Assembly: GCF_030272615.1 (NCBI RefSeq)
Contig: NC_081413.1
Location: 185,762,115 to 185,826,114, forward strand
Direction of reading: 5' to 3'
DNA: 64,000 nt
From: Cryptomeria japonica
Lineage: Eukaryota; Streptophyta; Pinopsida; Cupressales; Cupressaceae
The stretch's first letter is position 1. Each line of letters starts with the position of its first letter. Both the position numbers and the translations under genes were made by a program. A model generated the notes under the pieces. The model was not told where the DNA came from. It saw only the letters and a list, made by a program, of their open reading frames with translations, and ran no database searches. Shown piece after piece: positions 36,401 to 47,421 of the stretch.

Positions 36401-37510
36401 CTATATAAGCTTTATTTGATACCTTGATATTAGACTTTTTGGTGGACTAGAATCATGGAGTGATAAGAATTCATAGTTGTGAGAGTCTATCTCACTTTCA
36501 ATATATGTTTCATCATATGAGCTATCATCACTTATTTCTTCTTGTTTCTGCCTTTGATTTTGTTGTAGATTGACTAGTCTTCTTTGGACATTAGTTTCCC
36601 TTCTCAAGTCTGGTATAAGCCTTTGTAATATTTTTTCATTTGTTTCATTAGGTTGAGCCTGAGTTGCTTCTCATGGTAGAATTAGTGACAATAACTGTGG
36701 GTGGGATTCGGGTGGTGGTGGTAAACCTACATCTATTGCCACATTAGCCTGTATTGTTGTGTCAACAACTACATCATTTTGTAACTCAGTGGTAGGTTCT
36801 TGCAGGAGTTATCTCATGTCTTATCCATCTTATTCTACACTAGGTGATGTAGGTACCTGATGACTTGTTTGAGATGAAGATTGGAGTGCTTGTGTGGACA
36901 AATTCCTTTGTGATATGTAGTCTGATGGTTTGCTTGGTCGATTTAGAATATCAAGGGTACGTTGTCTTTCTTTTGTGATATGTTGTACATACTTATATCC
37001 CAATCCTTGATTCCCTAGATTATCATTAGAAACAATAGGTTCTAGCCTTCCTTGTTTCTGTAACCCAAGGCCTATGGTACCATCATATCCATGCCTTTGG
37101 AGTATTTTGAATCTATTGCCATACTGATCTATGTGTATTCTGGGTATTGTCATATGATCTTCTTCTCTATATATCCAATGGTTAACATCTTCATTCAAGG
37201 ATTCTTCTTATAAGTCACCCCATCTAATGAAAGAGCATGAGTCTGCATATCTGACAATTTATTTTCCTTTGTGTTGTTTTTGTACTATATTGTGAGGTTT
37301 CCCAAAGGACTTAGTAGAAAGAGACAATTGTTTCCCACTTAAAGTATTTGCATTAGAGTACTCTCCACAACCCATATCTTTTATTTGTAAGGAGGATGTT
37401 GTAGGCATATCCTTTTTTCTTTCTGTGATCTTTAATGTTTCCAATTGTGTAGTGAGAGGTGCAGCCTGATTGATAGGTACCTGATTGCCCATATTGTCTT
37501 TCAAGTAATT
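36401..37510 (-). pseudogene. C pol: G-patch and linker between protease and RT
   Basis: On the - strand the 37198-36830 frame holds HGYDGTIGLGLQKQGRLEP followed by GNQGLGYKY, the glycine pattern of a G-patch, an RNA-binding motif. A Glu/Ser-rich linker with ISDDSSYDETYIESEIDSH follows (36607-36401). The 37504-37259 part is a basic, low-complexity stretch. A G-patch between protease and RT is known from some retroelements and betaretroviruses. Confidence 0.65.
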
Positions 37511-37579
37511 GCAATGTTGGAATGGGTTTGGATCACCCTTTATGGTGATTTCAATACCATTGTATGGTAATTTGACACA

Positions 37580-38003
37580 CTAATGAAATGTGGATGGTAC
37601 TGCTTGCATGGTGTGGATCCATGGGCGGCCTAATAACATGTTATATCTCAGCTCTCTGTCCAAGACTTGTATAGTGACCTCTGTCATTATAGGTCCTACT
37701 TGTATAGGTAATGTTACAATTCCTTTTGATGGATGTTCTACAACATCATAAGCCTTGATATTTACCCTCTTGGAAGAATCAATGTGAAGTTCAGAATATC
37801 CAAGTGCTTTGACCAGCTTTAAAGTACAAATGTTGAGGCTGACTCCCCCATCTATGAGTACTCTTTTGATTCTTCTCTTATGAATATAAGCTTCCAAATG
37901 TAGTGGGTCATTATGAAGCAGTCTATCACTAGGAATATCTTGTTCAGTTAATGCAATACGTGTGCTTTGTGTCAGATTTCCCACCATAGACTGGAAGGCA
38001 TTT
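37580..38003 (-). pseudogene. C aspartic protease
   Basis: The 37987-37580 frame reads HLEAYIHKRRIKRVLIDGG, then SLNICTLKLVKALGY, the single-copy retropepsin active-site region with DGG where most have DTG or DSG; DGG is common in Tat-type elements. IKAYDVVEHPSKGIVTLPI and LLGRPWIH follow, the conserved flap and C-terminal region. The protein acts as a dimer to cut the polyprotein. A frameshift near 37990-38004 separates it from the frame upstream. Confidence 0.8.
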
Positions 38004-38880
38004 TCATCTATATCTCAGTCCACTAGAATCTTGAAGTGCTTTGTCCAGTATAGCTCTATGAGTGGGTGAAATTTGCAATAGTTCGAATAATGATATTTGT
38101 GCTGGAGTTTTCTCAAGGTGCTCAACAACATTGTAAGTCCCTACTGCTGGTGGTTGATTTTGTGGTATTCCTTGTAAAGTTACCTTTGATCTATAAGTAA
38201 CTACTGCACAGTCCCTATCTTTGGGAGTTATGGTGATTGTAGCGACTGTATCATATGACTCACAAGATTTTTCTATATCATAGGTTGTTTTGTCAACATT
38301 TATGTTAAATCCCTCTTCATAGTCTTTATGTGTATGTTTGACATCCATGATATGTTCTATGAGCTCATCTTCAAACTAACCTGAGTGAGATGGTTGATCA
38401 TGCCCCCAGTCTCTAAGATAGATTTCTATCATCATCGTATTTCAGTGCTTCTGATATCATGCAAATTTAGTTATCATCTCTTTGAGTGTCTTGATATTGG
38501 TACTCTTGATCAAGTGTTTCTTGTGAATCATTGTTTGTTATATCTCCTGAGCTAATGGCATGAATAGTATAGTCGTATGAGACCTTTGTGTAGTTAGTTG
38601 TATTGTCTTGGGTACCTGATGTGGTAGCTTTCCCTTTGTCATTCTTAACAAAAGGATCTTTAAAAATTGTATGATTTGTGTTTGCTGAGGTTTTATCAGT
38701 ATCAATTGTGATGTCCCCTTGGTCTATCATATCTTGGACCAAGTTTTTCAATTTATAGCAACTTACTATTTTGTGACCTTTAGTCTAATGATAATCACAA
38801 AAATCATTATCATTCCACCATGTGGGTTTGAAAGGACCTGGTTCATACACTCTTACTTCAGGTAAAGTGATCTTGTTTGT
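38004..38880 (-). pseudogene. C Gag C-terminus with His/Cys motif, and linker
   Basis: On the - strand, right after the gag stop, comes LPEVRVYEPGPFKP, WWNDNDFCDYH, a TAG, TKGHKIVSCYKLKNLVQDMID: a Cys/His metal-binding motif of the C-x3-H..H-x4-C type found at the Gag end of Tat elements. The rest (38751-38467 and 38348-38004) is a polar linker ending in AQISLFELLQISPTHRAILD, the conserved block before the protease. Two TAG stops and at least one frameshift are present. Confidence 0.7.
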
Positions 38881-40477
38881 CTATATTAACTTTTTGAGCA
38901 TTGACTCAATAGGTTCTCCTAGAGGTGTGTAATTTCTTCTTGGAGCATTTACCCTGGGGTATCTTGTGTTCATGTTTTGTGTAGAATTTACATTTGTTGA
39001 GGTTATGTTATTCCCTATATGTGGATTAGATGACTGACTCGTTCCCAAAGATAAAATGGGTTGAGTTCTGTTTATCATTCTGGCATCTACAATACCATCA
39101 TTGGTCACATTTTTGTTTTTAGACCAAAACTTAGATTTGTCATTGTTGTTGGTGTTTCCATACTTACTAAGAGCTTGTTCTACTAGTCCCTTCTCACATT
39201 TGAGAGCGTTTTCCATGATTTGTTTGAATGTGATTAAACATTGCATTTGTATCAGATATTTAATTTTAGGAATCAAATTTTCTGTGAACATATCCACTTG
39301 CTCTATTTCTGGGATAACTGTCTTGCACCTCCTATAGAGAGCCCCCCATTGTTGTATGGAGGAAGGAAATGTTTCATTCTCATATTGTTTAGTAGCACAC
39401 AAGTCCATCAAAGTAACCAAGGTGTCAATGTTGCGCGAGAAGTTTGAAATAAATTGTTCAGCTAATTCTCCCCATGATGTGATGGTTGGTGATAAATGTG
39501 AAAACCACTCTAAAGCCGGACCTCCCAGACTTTTAGGAAATAGTCTCATTAAATAAGTGTCTTCTAAGGCAACTTCTATACATGTCGTAAAAAATTCTCT
39601 GATATGATCTCTAGGATCACCCTTCCCTCGATATCTATCAAATTTGGGTGTTTCAAAATATTGTGGGAAAGGCGGCATGTATAATGTGTGATAAAATGGA
39701 TAAGGACGTAGATCCTGCATTGTGTAGCTTTTCTTGTCGTTATCGGTTTGCATGGTCATCATTTGTTGTTGTAAATTCTGTATTTGTTGTGTTAGAATAT
39801 CTGTTTGTGTCAAAGGTATACCTTGTGTTTGTGTATGTCCCAAAAAAGGATTCGTGGTTGCATAACTAGGAGGTTGTTGGAAGGTACCAAGATTATAACC
39901 TTGTGTGTTGTGCATTCCACTAGGTACTGTGAAATAGGTGATATGCGAACCCATGTTTGGTTGAGTTGTACTTGTTGTTTGAATAGGTGTTGAGACACTT
40001 GATACTATCGATATGCTTTGTGATGGTATACTAGCATTGATCGTTGAGGATGACACACTTGTTTGAAAGTTTTCATTTGTGTTGACATTTGTTTTGAGGA
40101 AGACTGGAGGCTGTTTCTTGTATTTGTGTCAAGGGTGGTGTTTGACTGTTATCTTGACCTAAAGTTTTTCCCAGTGGTAAAATCTTTGTGACATGAAAAT
40201 CCTCAGGTAGTTTTTCCCCATTTCGTATTAACAACAAAAGATACTTGTCCCTATCGCTATGTATAAGTGCATCTAGGATCATGAGGACATGTGGGTCTTG
40301 CTGAGTGGAATCAATTTCTTCCTTTGTCAAATGTTGTTGTAATTCATTTAGGATGGACATTGTCTGTGTACCTGAGTGTTGACCTATTGACATGTCCATA
40401 TTCCAAGTAGGGTTTACAGACTGTGTGTTGTTCGAGTCCATTATTCCTTTCGCTTTTTGCAACCTTGTGATAGGCAT
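38881..40477 (-). pseudogene. C Gag (Ty3/gypsy capsid)
   Basis: ATG at 40477 (MPITRLQKAKGIMDSNN) opens a frame to about 40073, and a shift near 40070-40100 leads into the 40056-38881 frame. The capsid core is intact: FETPKFDRYRGKGDPRDHI, EFFTTCIEVALEDTYLMRLF, GGPALEWFSHLSPTITSWGE and ISNFSRNIDTLVTLMDLC. The N-terminal part is Thr/Ser/Gln-rich and disordered with a short coiled coil (LTQQIQNLQQQMMTMQ). Gag packages the genomic RNA. Confidence 0.88.
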
Positions 40478-40940
40478 CTAAAATTGTTTATATGAGGGTG
40501 GTTCTATGCAAGATGATGACTTAACACTAGAGTGTAGATGAAAATGCAAGGCTATACTAGACTCTCTATTAAGGATTTTGACGTAAGACCTATTGAGCAT
40601 TTCTAGATTTCTCTAATGCAAGTCTTTCCTTTTGATGACTAAGTTGTTCAACCTCAATCTCTCTATCAATTCTATGGGAAATCTTAGACTCAATGTTTAT
40701 CTCATGTATGACTCTTATATATTGACATGCGCTTCTTCTTAAGTCCCAAGCTAAGTTAGCTAGACCATCAATGATTTCTTGTTGACCATCGTTTGGAACT
40801 AGATTAGGTTGCTCGAAGGGGAGCAAACCATCACCTGGGAGACCCATGAAGACACATGCTCTGAATCTATAACTGATAATGAATGTAGACGTATATGCGG
40901 CCTAGATGATGATGTATATGATAATGTAACCAATATGGAT
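40478..40940 (-). other. Leader just upstream of C gag, with a small open frame
   Basis: An 85-residue frame (40847-40590) reads LVPNDGQQEIIDGLANLAWD and a Lys/Glu-rich helix; it is open but unlike any family I know. It may be an N-terminal Gag piece or a small upstream ORF. Confidence 0.35.
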
Positions 40941-41180
40941 GATAATGAGGACGTAAGTGGGACTATGCAAAAGACGTAGGATGATAATGAGGACATAAGT
41001 GGAACTATGCAAAAGACGTAGGACGATAATGAGGATGTAAGTGGGATTATGCAAAAGACATAGGATGATAATGAGGACATAAGTGGGCAAATGTAAAATA
41101 CGTAGGGCGATAATGAGAACGTAAGTGGGACTATGCAAAAGACGTAGGATGAGAATGAGGACGTAAGTGGGATTATGCAA
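40941..41180. repeat. 42-bp minisatellite in the leader of C
   Basis: Six units start at 40941, 40983, 41025, 41067, 41109 and 41151, exactly 42 bases apart, the last partial. Each begins GATAATGAGGACGTAAGTGG with a few changes. Because 42 is a multiple of three, the - strand stays open in two frames, one of which repeats a 14-residue hydrophobic unit (HSPTYVLIIVLRLL type). Confidence 0.9.
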
Positions 41181-42214
41181 GGACTATGTAAAAGATTGCC
41201 TAGGGTCACAAGTATGTAAGGACTTTTGAGTTTTGGTTTCAAAATGGACTTTGTTTTCTATAACTTCGTGTGTGGGACAATGTTTTGTAGTTTTCCAAAT
41301 CTGAGAACAATTGTTGGTAGGTATGTATAGCTGACTGACTCAATTTTCATACAATCTCAGAAAGTTCAGAGATACGTGGGATAGGGCATGAAATAGCCCA
41401 AGGGACTAACTCAATACTGATCTAGCACAACAATACATAAAAAAGCACGGAATACAATCTTAGGCTGGATAGTGGACACCATTCAATGAGGCCCTTATGA
41501 AATACTGACACAAAATGAAAAGACAGAGAGTCTGGTAGCACTGGCTCCACTCCATAGCACATACTTCTCAGGAATGCCAGTCTCTCTTACCCTAAAGATC
41601 TGAAGATCTTATAGTTGAGGGATTCCTATATCATAGTGTAAGGTACATGAAGGGTATCTATGGGGTACGATCCATACTCCTGAAATCACTGAATGTAGGA
41701 TTTTTGGCAGCTAAATTAGTTCTTAGTATTAGGTTTTGAGGGGTCCCGATCCAACAATGAATTCTTAGAGAAGGCCACTTAAGACTTTAGTTGAGCTTAT
41801 TGATGCAGGGAAGGCCCCCACATATGTTGAATTCACTCAACACTCTAGCCACCTGACCAGTATATTTATATAGCGGCTTGAAAAACCCACTTGAGAGTAC
41901 GCTAGGAGAGATGATATCCCCAATGCATCCCAATTCAAAGTACCTCTGTGGGGTGATGAAATCCCCACTCAAAGATACCCCTCACTATGTAGAATAAAAT
42001 AAAATTTAGATGTCATTGTCACCTTCCTTATTTCTCCCAAGACCCCGAAGGCGGGTGGAAAGTTAGTTAGTGTAACAGTAGGTCCACCCCAGACACAAGA
42101 AAAATTATTTACCTTAAGAAAAAGAAAAATGATTTAATCTAATGCAGTCTGATTCACGTTCATTTTATAGCCTTAATTTAGGTGTTAGATACACATGTGC
42201 ATGTCTATTTTAAA
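41181..42214. other. C 5' leader, non-coding
   Basis: About 1 kb without a domain or clear repeat. One 61-codon frame on the - strand looks like chance. Confidence 0.5.
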
Positions 42215-42425
42215 CACCAAATCAAAATATGAAGGCATACATGTCAATTTTAACCATTTGTTGATTTTAAGCACCAAAAACCAAGTGTGAGATACATGCA
42301 TGTCAATTTTAGCCCATGTTCATTTTAAGCACCAACAATGAAGTGTGAGATTATCCATGTATGTCCATTTTAAATGTTGTTGATTTTAAGCACCAAAAAT
42401 GAAGTGTAAAGTGTGCATGCAAAAA
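42215..42425. repeat. 57-61 bp tandem repeat in the C leader
   Basis: Units start CACCAA at 42215, 42272, 42330 and 42391 and share AAGTGTGAGATACATGCATG and GATTTTAAG segments. The copies are diverged. Confidence 0.75.
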
Positions 42426-42528
42426 TACTAATCTAATCCTCTCTACAAATCTGCCATAGGCTGTTAACAGAAGATTAGTAGTAAAGTCCAAACAACAGAG
42501 AAGAAAAACTCAAAATTTGACAGAAACT

Positions 42529-43260
42529 AATGCGTAATTCTACCTGCGCGATTGTGTGATACTTATAGACCGAATGCGTGAACCTGAATGAATGAATGTG
42601 TAATTCTAATAGACAAAATGCATGATGAAGACTGATCAATTGTGTAGCACCAACAGGGCAATTGCGTGATAGAAGGCAGACAACAACAAAAGTTAAAAAC
42701 TAAAAAAATAAAAGAAAACTAAACCCAATTAGGAACCTGCAAAACCAATTGTGAAGCCCTAACCAAATCTCTCATCATCCATTCAATATTTATTAGATCA
42801 TATTTAACTTGATAAGAAAGAACTAACTATTATATCTATCAAAGGCCAATTGCTCTTCCAAATCTTGTAACAATTTTTCTGCCTGGAGAACCTTTTGATA
42901 GCATTTGGCTTCTCTTCTTTGTTGTTTCATCCTTCTTGCACCTAAAATCCTGAATTGAACTTTTCTTGCCATAAAATATTATAATCAAATCATGAAATAA
43001 AAAAAATTTGATCCCAGATTAACCCAATTTGAGACAGAATTAGATAGATGAAATAACAGACGGAAGAAAAAAATTGGACAGCAATTAAACCTGTGAATGC
43101 GTAATCTAGAAAGTGTGATTGTGTGATCTGAACATGGCGATTGTGTAACCCTATCAAAGCTAATGTGTGACCCCAAGGGGTCGAATGCGTGATGTTGTCT
43201 ATGCAATTGTAGGATGATGTGCTCGCGATTGCATGATGGAATATTTGTTCTCAAAATCCG
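42529..43260. repeat. Degenerate AATGCGTGAT array in the C leader
   Basis: About fourteen words of the form AATGCGTRAT or ATTGTGTGAT are scattered at 20-35 base intervals in two groups (about 42529-42675 and 43095-43240). They are the reverse complement of the TTACGCATTAG array at 17391-17598. Confidence 0.6.
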
Positions 43261-43340
43261 GGCGAAATCTATAAAAAAAAATGCAAAAATCCATACGACC
43301 TGCAAAAATTACACAGAGAATAGAGAAGGTAAATTAGTTG

Positions 43341-43361
43341 TGTTTCACGTCGGGTTCACCA
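43341..43361 (-). promoter_or_regulatory. Primer-binding site of element C
   Basis: On the - strand TGGTGAACCCGACGTG starts three bases after the 5' LTR. The TGG start and position fit a primer site; I cannot assign the tRNA with confidence. Confidence 0.65.
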
Positions 43362-43364
43362 AAA

Positions 43365-44587
43365 TATAATGCATGTAAAATTCATCTTAATAAAAATATC
43401 AATTAGAATCAAACAAACAAGACAATGAAATGATGCAATATCAAGAAATAAGAATTATAAATCAAATCAAATCAAACTCAAACTCCATATTTCAAGATTG
43501 CATATTGCTTCCATTGCTCTTCTCCTCTCTGTGGTATGATGGCTCTCAGATATTGCACTGGTAACCTGCAAATGACACAAAGATTCAAAGTTCATGATTA
43601 TTAAAAATGGAGATTGAATGCTCAATTTATAGAAAACTGGAGAAGATTGATTGAAAGGTGGAACAGATTGATCAAGAGGTGGAACTCAGGTGAGCTCAAA
43701 TGAAAATTGATAGTTGAACTGTTGATTGTAGGAGTGAAACTCAATATATTGAATAGATTAATTGAGTCAACTGATTGAGAAAAAGCTGATTGAAGGAAGA
43801 AAAAGAATGATTGGTGGAAATAAAGAAGATGACACAGAAAGATTAATTTAGAAAAAGCTAACTGAAAGATGGAAATAGAGATTGGAGAGATAATTGATTT
43901 AATTAATTAATTAATTTGGCATGTACTTGCATTCAGATTTAGATTTTCAATTTAATCTTTGCATGAGATTTATTCAAATAATTGAATTTATTTTAATTCA
44001 ATTTAGTATTTGAATATATTTAGAACTTGACTTTGATTTACAATTTGGTTTTTGAAATCATGCACATTTAGTTGAATTTGGAAGAATTGAGAAGAATATG
44101 AAATTAAATGAAATTAGAATTTGGGGATTTGGAAATGGAAGAATTAATTAGTTAATTAAATAATTTAAAGAAACTATTTAATTATTTTAGAAATTGAATT
44201 TAATTAAATAATAAAGATTATTTAAATTAAAGGAATTAAATCATAATTAATTAAATAATAAATATTTAATTAATATTTAGAAAAGGGTTGAATGATTAGA
44301 TGAATGGAGATAGAAATTGAGAATTAATTAATTTAAATAATGAAGATTATTTAAATTGGGGAATTAACCATAATTAATTAAATAATAAATATTTAATTAA
44401 CATTAGAAAAATGGTTAAAATGATTAAATGATGGTAGAATAGGAAATAGAATAATTAGTAAGATTATGAGGAAATATGAAATTAGAAGAATATGATTAAT
44501 TAACTCAATTAAATAATTAAAAAATTATTTTTATCAACTAGAGGAATAATTATTACATGATCAATGAGACATTTTTAGGTGTCTACA
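43365..44587 (-). repeat. 5' LTR of element C
   Basis: 1,223 bp, nearly identical to 15609-16826. Its - strand end reads GCATTATA where the other copy has GCATTACA. CTATAAATTG (plus about 43623-43632) is the likely TATA box of C. The 127-bp AT-rich duplication is present here too, so it predates the insertion. Confidence 0.9.
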
Positions 44588-44593
44588 CATAGC

Positions 44594-45957
44594 TTAGTTT
44601 TCCAGTGAGGGATTCTCCACACCAGGTGAAGAATTGGAGTCCTCTGATGGTTTCTCCTCACTTTTCTTCTTCCATATCTTAATCATCTCACTTCTAGTTT
44701 CTTCCACATCTACCATCTTCTTTCCTTTCCAGTCAACAGACTGATTAACCGGTTTGTTCATTCTAGCTCTACAAAATCTTGCAATGTGTCCTGGTTTGTG
44801 ATAGTGGAAACATGTCATTCTAGATGCTCTCCAGGGTCCAACATTGTCTCTATTAGTTCTTCTCTGGCAATTCATAGCTACATGACCATAGTTATGACAG
44901 ATTGAACATGTCACATTCCATCTACTCTCCATTTAATATGGACAAGATCGGTTCACATAAGGTCTCTTCCAAGTATGGTTCCTTCGATCATTGTAAGATC
45001 TCTGCCAAGTGGTGTTCCTTCAGTCATTGTAAGATCTCTTCCATTCACCATTAGACCCCTGATCCATGTAAGATCTCTGATTGCTCACTCTTGACCTGTA
45101 CTCAACAACTCTATGCCCATACTTGTTGCAATTGAAGAAATATCCATCAAAAGTACTAGACTTATATCCTTCATATGCATTAGGTCTATATCCATCAAAA
45201 GTATTGGATCTACTTCTACAAACATTTGCAGTATGATCTACCTTGTGATAGTTAAAACATATTGATTTGTAGGTTCTCTTACTAGTGTTCTCTTGGTCTT
45301 TGGTGCAGATTTGGCTTTATGCAAGGCATCCTTGATACTAGATGGCTCTCCTTGTTCAAAGGTTGTGTATCCCAAGCCATGTGTATCTCCTTTCTGCCTT
45401 TGTGTCTAAATCTTCTCATCAAGCATAGCAGTGCTCTTGTTGAATTTAGCTAATAGCTCATTTGCATTAGCCAACTCCTTGGTAAGCTCCTCATTATTCT
45501 TTGTGATACTTTCTCTAAGAGACATAGCCGTGTTTAGATCAGCTTGTATTTCCTCTTTTTACTCTTTGGTCTCATGAAGGTGTACATGTAGGGTACTAAT
45601 CTCTCAGTTCAGCTTGACGATCTCATGCTCCTTATCTCTTATTGTGTCTTCAGTTGTCCTTCTAGCTTCCAACTCTTGGCTCATCCTAATGGTAAGGGCT
45701 TCCAACTCTCTCCTCAAATTTTTCTTTTCGTCATTCATCTTTTCCACCACATTAGATAAGGAAATGCTTGCTTCCTCAGATGAACTATTTTCACTGAGTT
45801 CCAACAACCGCTCAAGTAGTTCTCTTTTCTTGGCTAGTGAAGATTTGTACTTGACCTTTAGTTCACCAAGGGCTTCTTTAGATTCTACAAGCCTATGTGA
45901 AATCTCTCTATAACTCATTGAACCTTCCCCCATGTTATCCTTAGAGATCCTTCCCAA
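44594..45957 (-). pseudogene. Gag of copia A: coiled coil and four zinc knuckles
   Basis: On the - strand the frame opens 39 bases after the LTR with MGRISKDNMGEGSMSY and a Lys/Glu coiled coil (to 45604, then on past a stop). Four knuckles follow: CFNYHKVDHTANVC, FFNCNKYGHRVVEY (first and last Cys lost), CSICHNYGHVAMNC and CFHYHKPGHIARFC. It ends VENPSLEN and TAA/TAG near 44594. The second knuckle matches the first knuckle of B Gag in NCNKYGHR, and both proteins lack the usual N-terminal copia capsid region. Several stops and one frameshift break it. Element C inserted 6 bases after the end. Confidence 0.8.
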
Positions 45958-45981
45958 GTGGTTAAGCCTTTAGGGAATTAG

Positions 45982-45993
45982 GCTTTGATATCA
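45982..45993 (-). promoter_or_regulatory. Primer-binding site of copia A
   Basis: On the - strand TGATATCAAAGC, two bases after the LTR. It differs from TGGTATCAGAGC at two positions, both G to A. Confidence 0.75.
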
Positions 45994-45995
45994 AT

Positions 45996-47421
45996 TGTTA
46001 TTATGAGGATCTAGTTACTATTGAGAGGGGGGGTGAATCAATAGTAAAATAATTCTGCAATACTTCAAAAATCTATACCGAGAACTACTCAAACAATCTT
46101 CATAAGAAGATTTACCAAACCATTCATTCAAGTGTTCATCAACATGCAAACAAAGTAATGATATCAAATGCACAAATCAATAATGCATCCACCATATGAA
46201 CACGAAGATTTTTCACGTGGAAACCTAGTTGGGAAAAACCACAATGGGTATTAGCACCCACAAAATATTTGCACTCTTTTGGAATGCGTTTGGTTAAAGG
46301 CCTAGCTTGATTAAGAGTTTACAATATGCCCCGTTAAGAGAAGACCTTTTTAGGAGTCACCCAGTTAAGGGATTTTGCCTCAACCCTATTAGGAGTAACC
46401 TTATTAGAGGATTTCAAACTCAAGTTAATGAGCCACTCGGTGAAGGGATTTGTAATATAAGACCTGTTAGTATTTACCCGGCTGAGGGATTTCAAACTGC
46501 TATAACTGTTAGGGAACAATAGGGCAAATGATTTGATTACAACACTTCCTTGCTTGCTAGTATAGATCCTTTTTAGCACAACTCTACTACACACATGCAA
46601 ACACTTTAATTGGTTTGCCAATACCTTCTTCTCAAACTAGCAATAGTTGAATCTCTTCTCCAACTAGCCCTAAATATACATTTTAGTTAGGGTGGCTACA
46701 AACCCTAATTACATCAATAAGATACAATGAATTTACATTAAAAATCATTACAGATCATTACAAATCATTACAACAAATTTCTAGATGATTTTTGTCATTG
46801 AATGATCACCGCACATCAATCTGATAAACAATCAAACCCTTGTTCCATTCTTCTAAGCACTTTGCTATTTCCCAAGAAATTTGATCCTTGTATGTGATCA
46901 AACACCATCTTATCATCACACACAGATTATGACATGTCATTACTAATTTATGATCACAATAGGATCCACCGCCAAACCTTAAATCATTACCGGTTAAAGA
47001 GTTGTTACCGATATTCATTCTTCTTCACAAAATTCATATCAGTTAATCATAACTTGTTCAATACATCAAATCTGTTGATGTGGTTTGGAAAATAGGTGCA
47101 TGTTTCTATCTTCAACACTCCTATAAAATTGTAACATCTAACTATTCACCAATCGTACATACCAATCACTTGATCATTGCTCTATTCCAGTTTACCTTGT
47201 TGTCAACCGGTTCCACTACTGGTAGGTCTAGATAACTTAGATGACTAAGAAAAACATGGTTCCCATCAATGTCGACACAAATAAAGTCATCAAATAGCTT
47301 ACAACTATATCATCATCATCTAGCCAACAATCTGCATCAATTTTACCGGTCATCTTCATCTCATCAACATCTCCATATGCCAATAATCTCCCCATCATTA
47401 TCTTCATCAGTTATGCCAACA
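45996..47421 (-). repeat. 5' LTR of copia A
   Basis: 1,426 bp; on the - strand it starts TGTTGGCATAAC and ends ATAACA. TATATTTAG (plus about 46670-46678) is the likely TATA box. Repeated TTAGGAG and GTTAAGGGATTT words lie at about 46285-46500, as in the other A LTR and in S2. Confidence 0.88.

Larger units (their letters stand above)
15609..44587 (-). mobile_element. Element C: Tat-like Ty3/gypsy element with antisense PMD gene
   Basis: A 28,979-bp unit flanked by CATAG (15604-15608, 44588-44592). On the - strand: 5' LTR (44587-43365), primer site, 2.9-kb leader with tandem repeats, gag (40477-38881), protease, G-patch, RT, two RNase H domains, integrase (to 32769), a 16-kb 3' region and the 3' LTR (16826-15609). 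The 3' region holds a + strand PMD gene and the inserted element E. Without E it is about 20.9 kb. Dual RNase H, a long 3' region and an antisense gene are known traits of the Tat lineage. Confidence 0.9.
2551..47421 (-). mobile_element. Copia element A (minus strand), containing S1, B and C
   Basis: On the - strand this copia element runs from a 5' LTR (47421-45996) through a Met-type primer-binding site, gag (45957-44594), RT/RNase H (15240-13399) and a 3' UTR to a 3' LTR (6380-2551). It spans 45 kb because a solo LTR, element B and element C lie inside it. With S1 removed the two LTRs are 1,434 and 1,426 bp. The tetramer AACT flanks both ends (2548-2551, 47421-47424), a decayed target duplication. 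The G1 reading frame resuming on the far side is the stronger proof of insertion. Confidence 0.85.

Noticed and set aside
40799-41242. 147-residue hydrophobic repeat protein on the - strand
   Set aside because: It is the 42-bp minisatellite read through; translation is possible but unsupported, so I list only the repeat.
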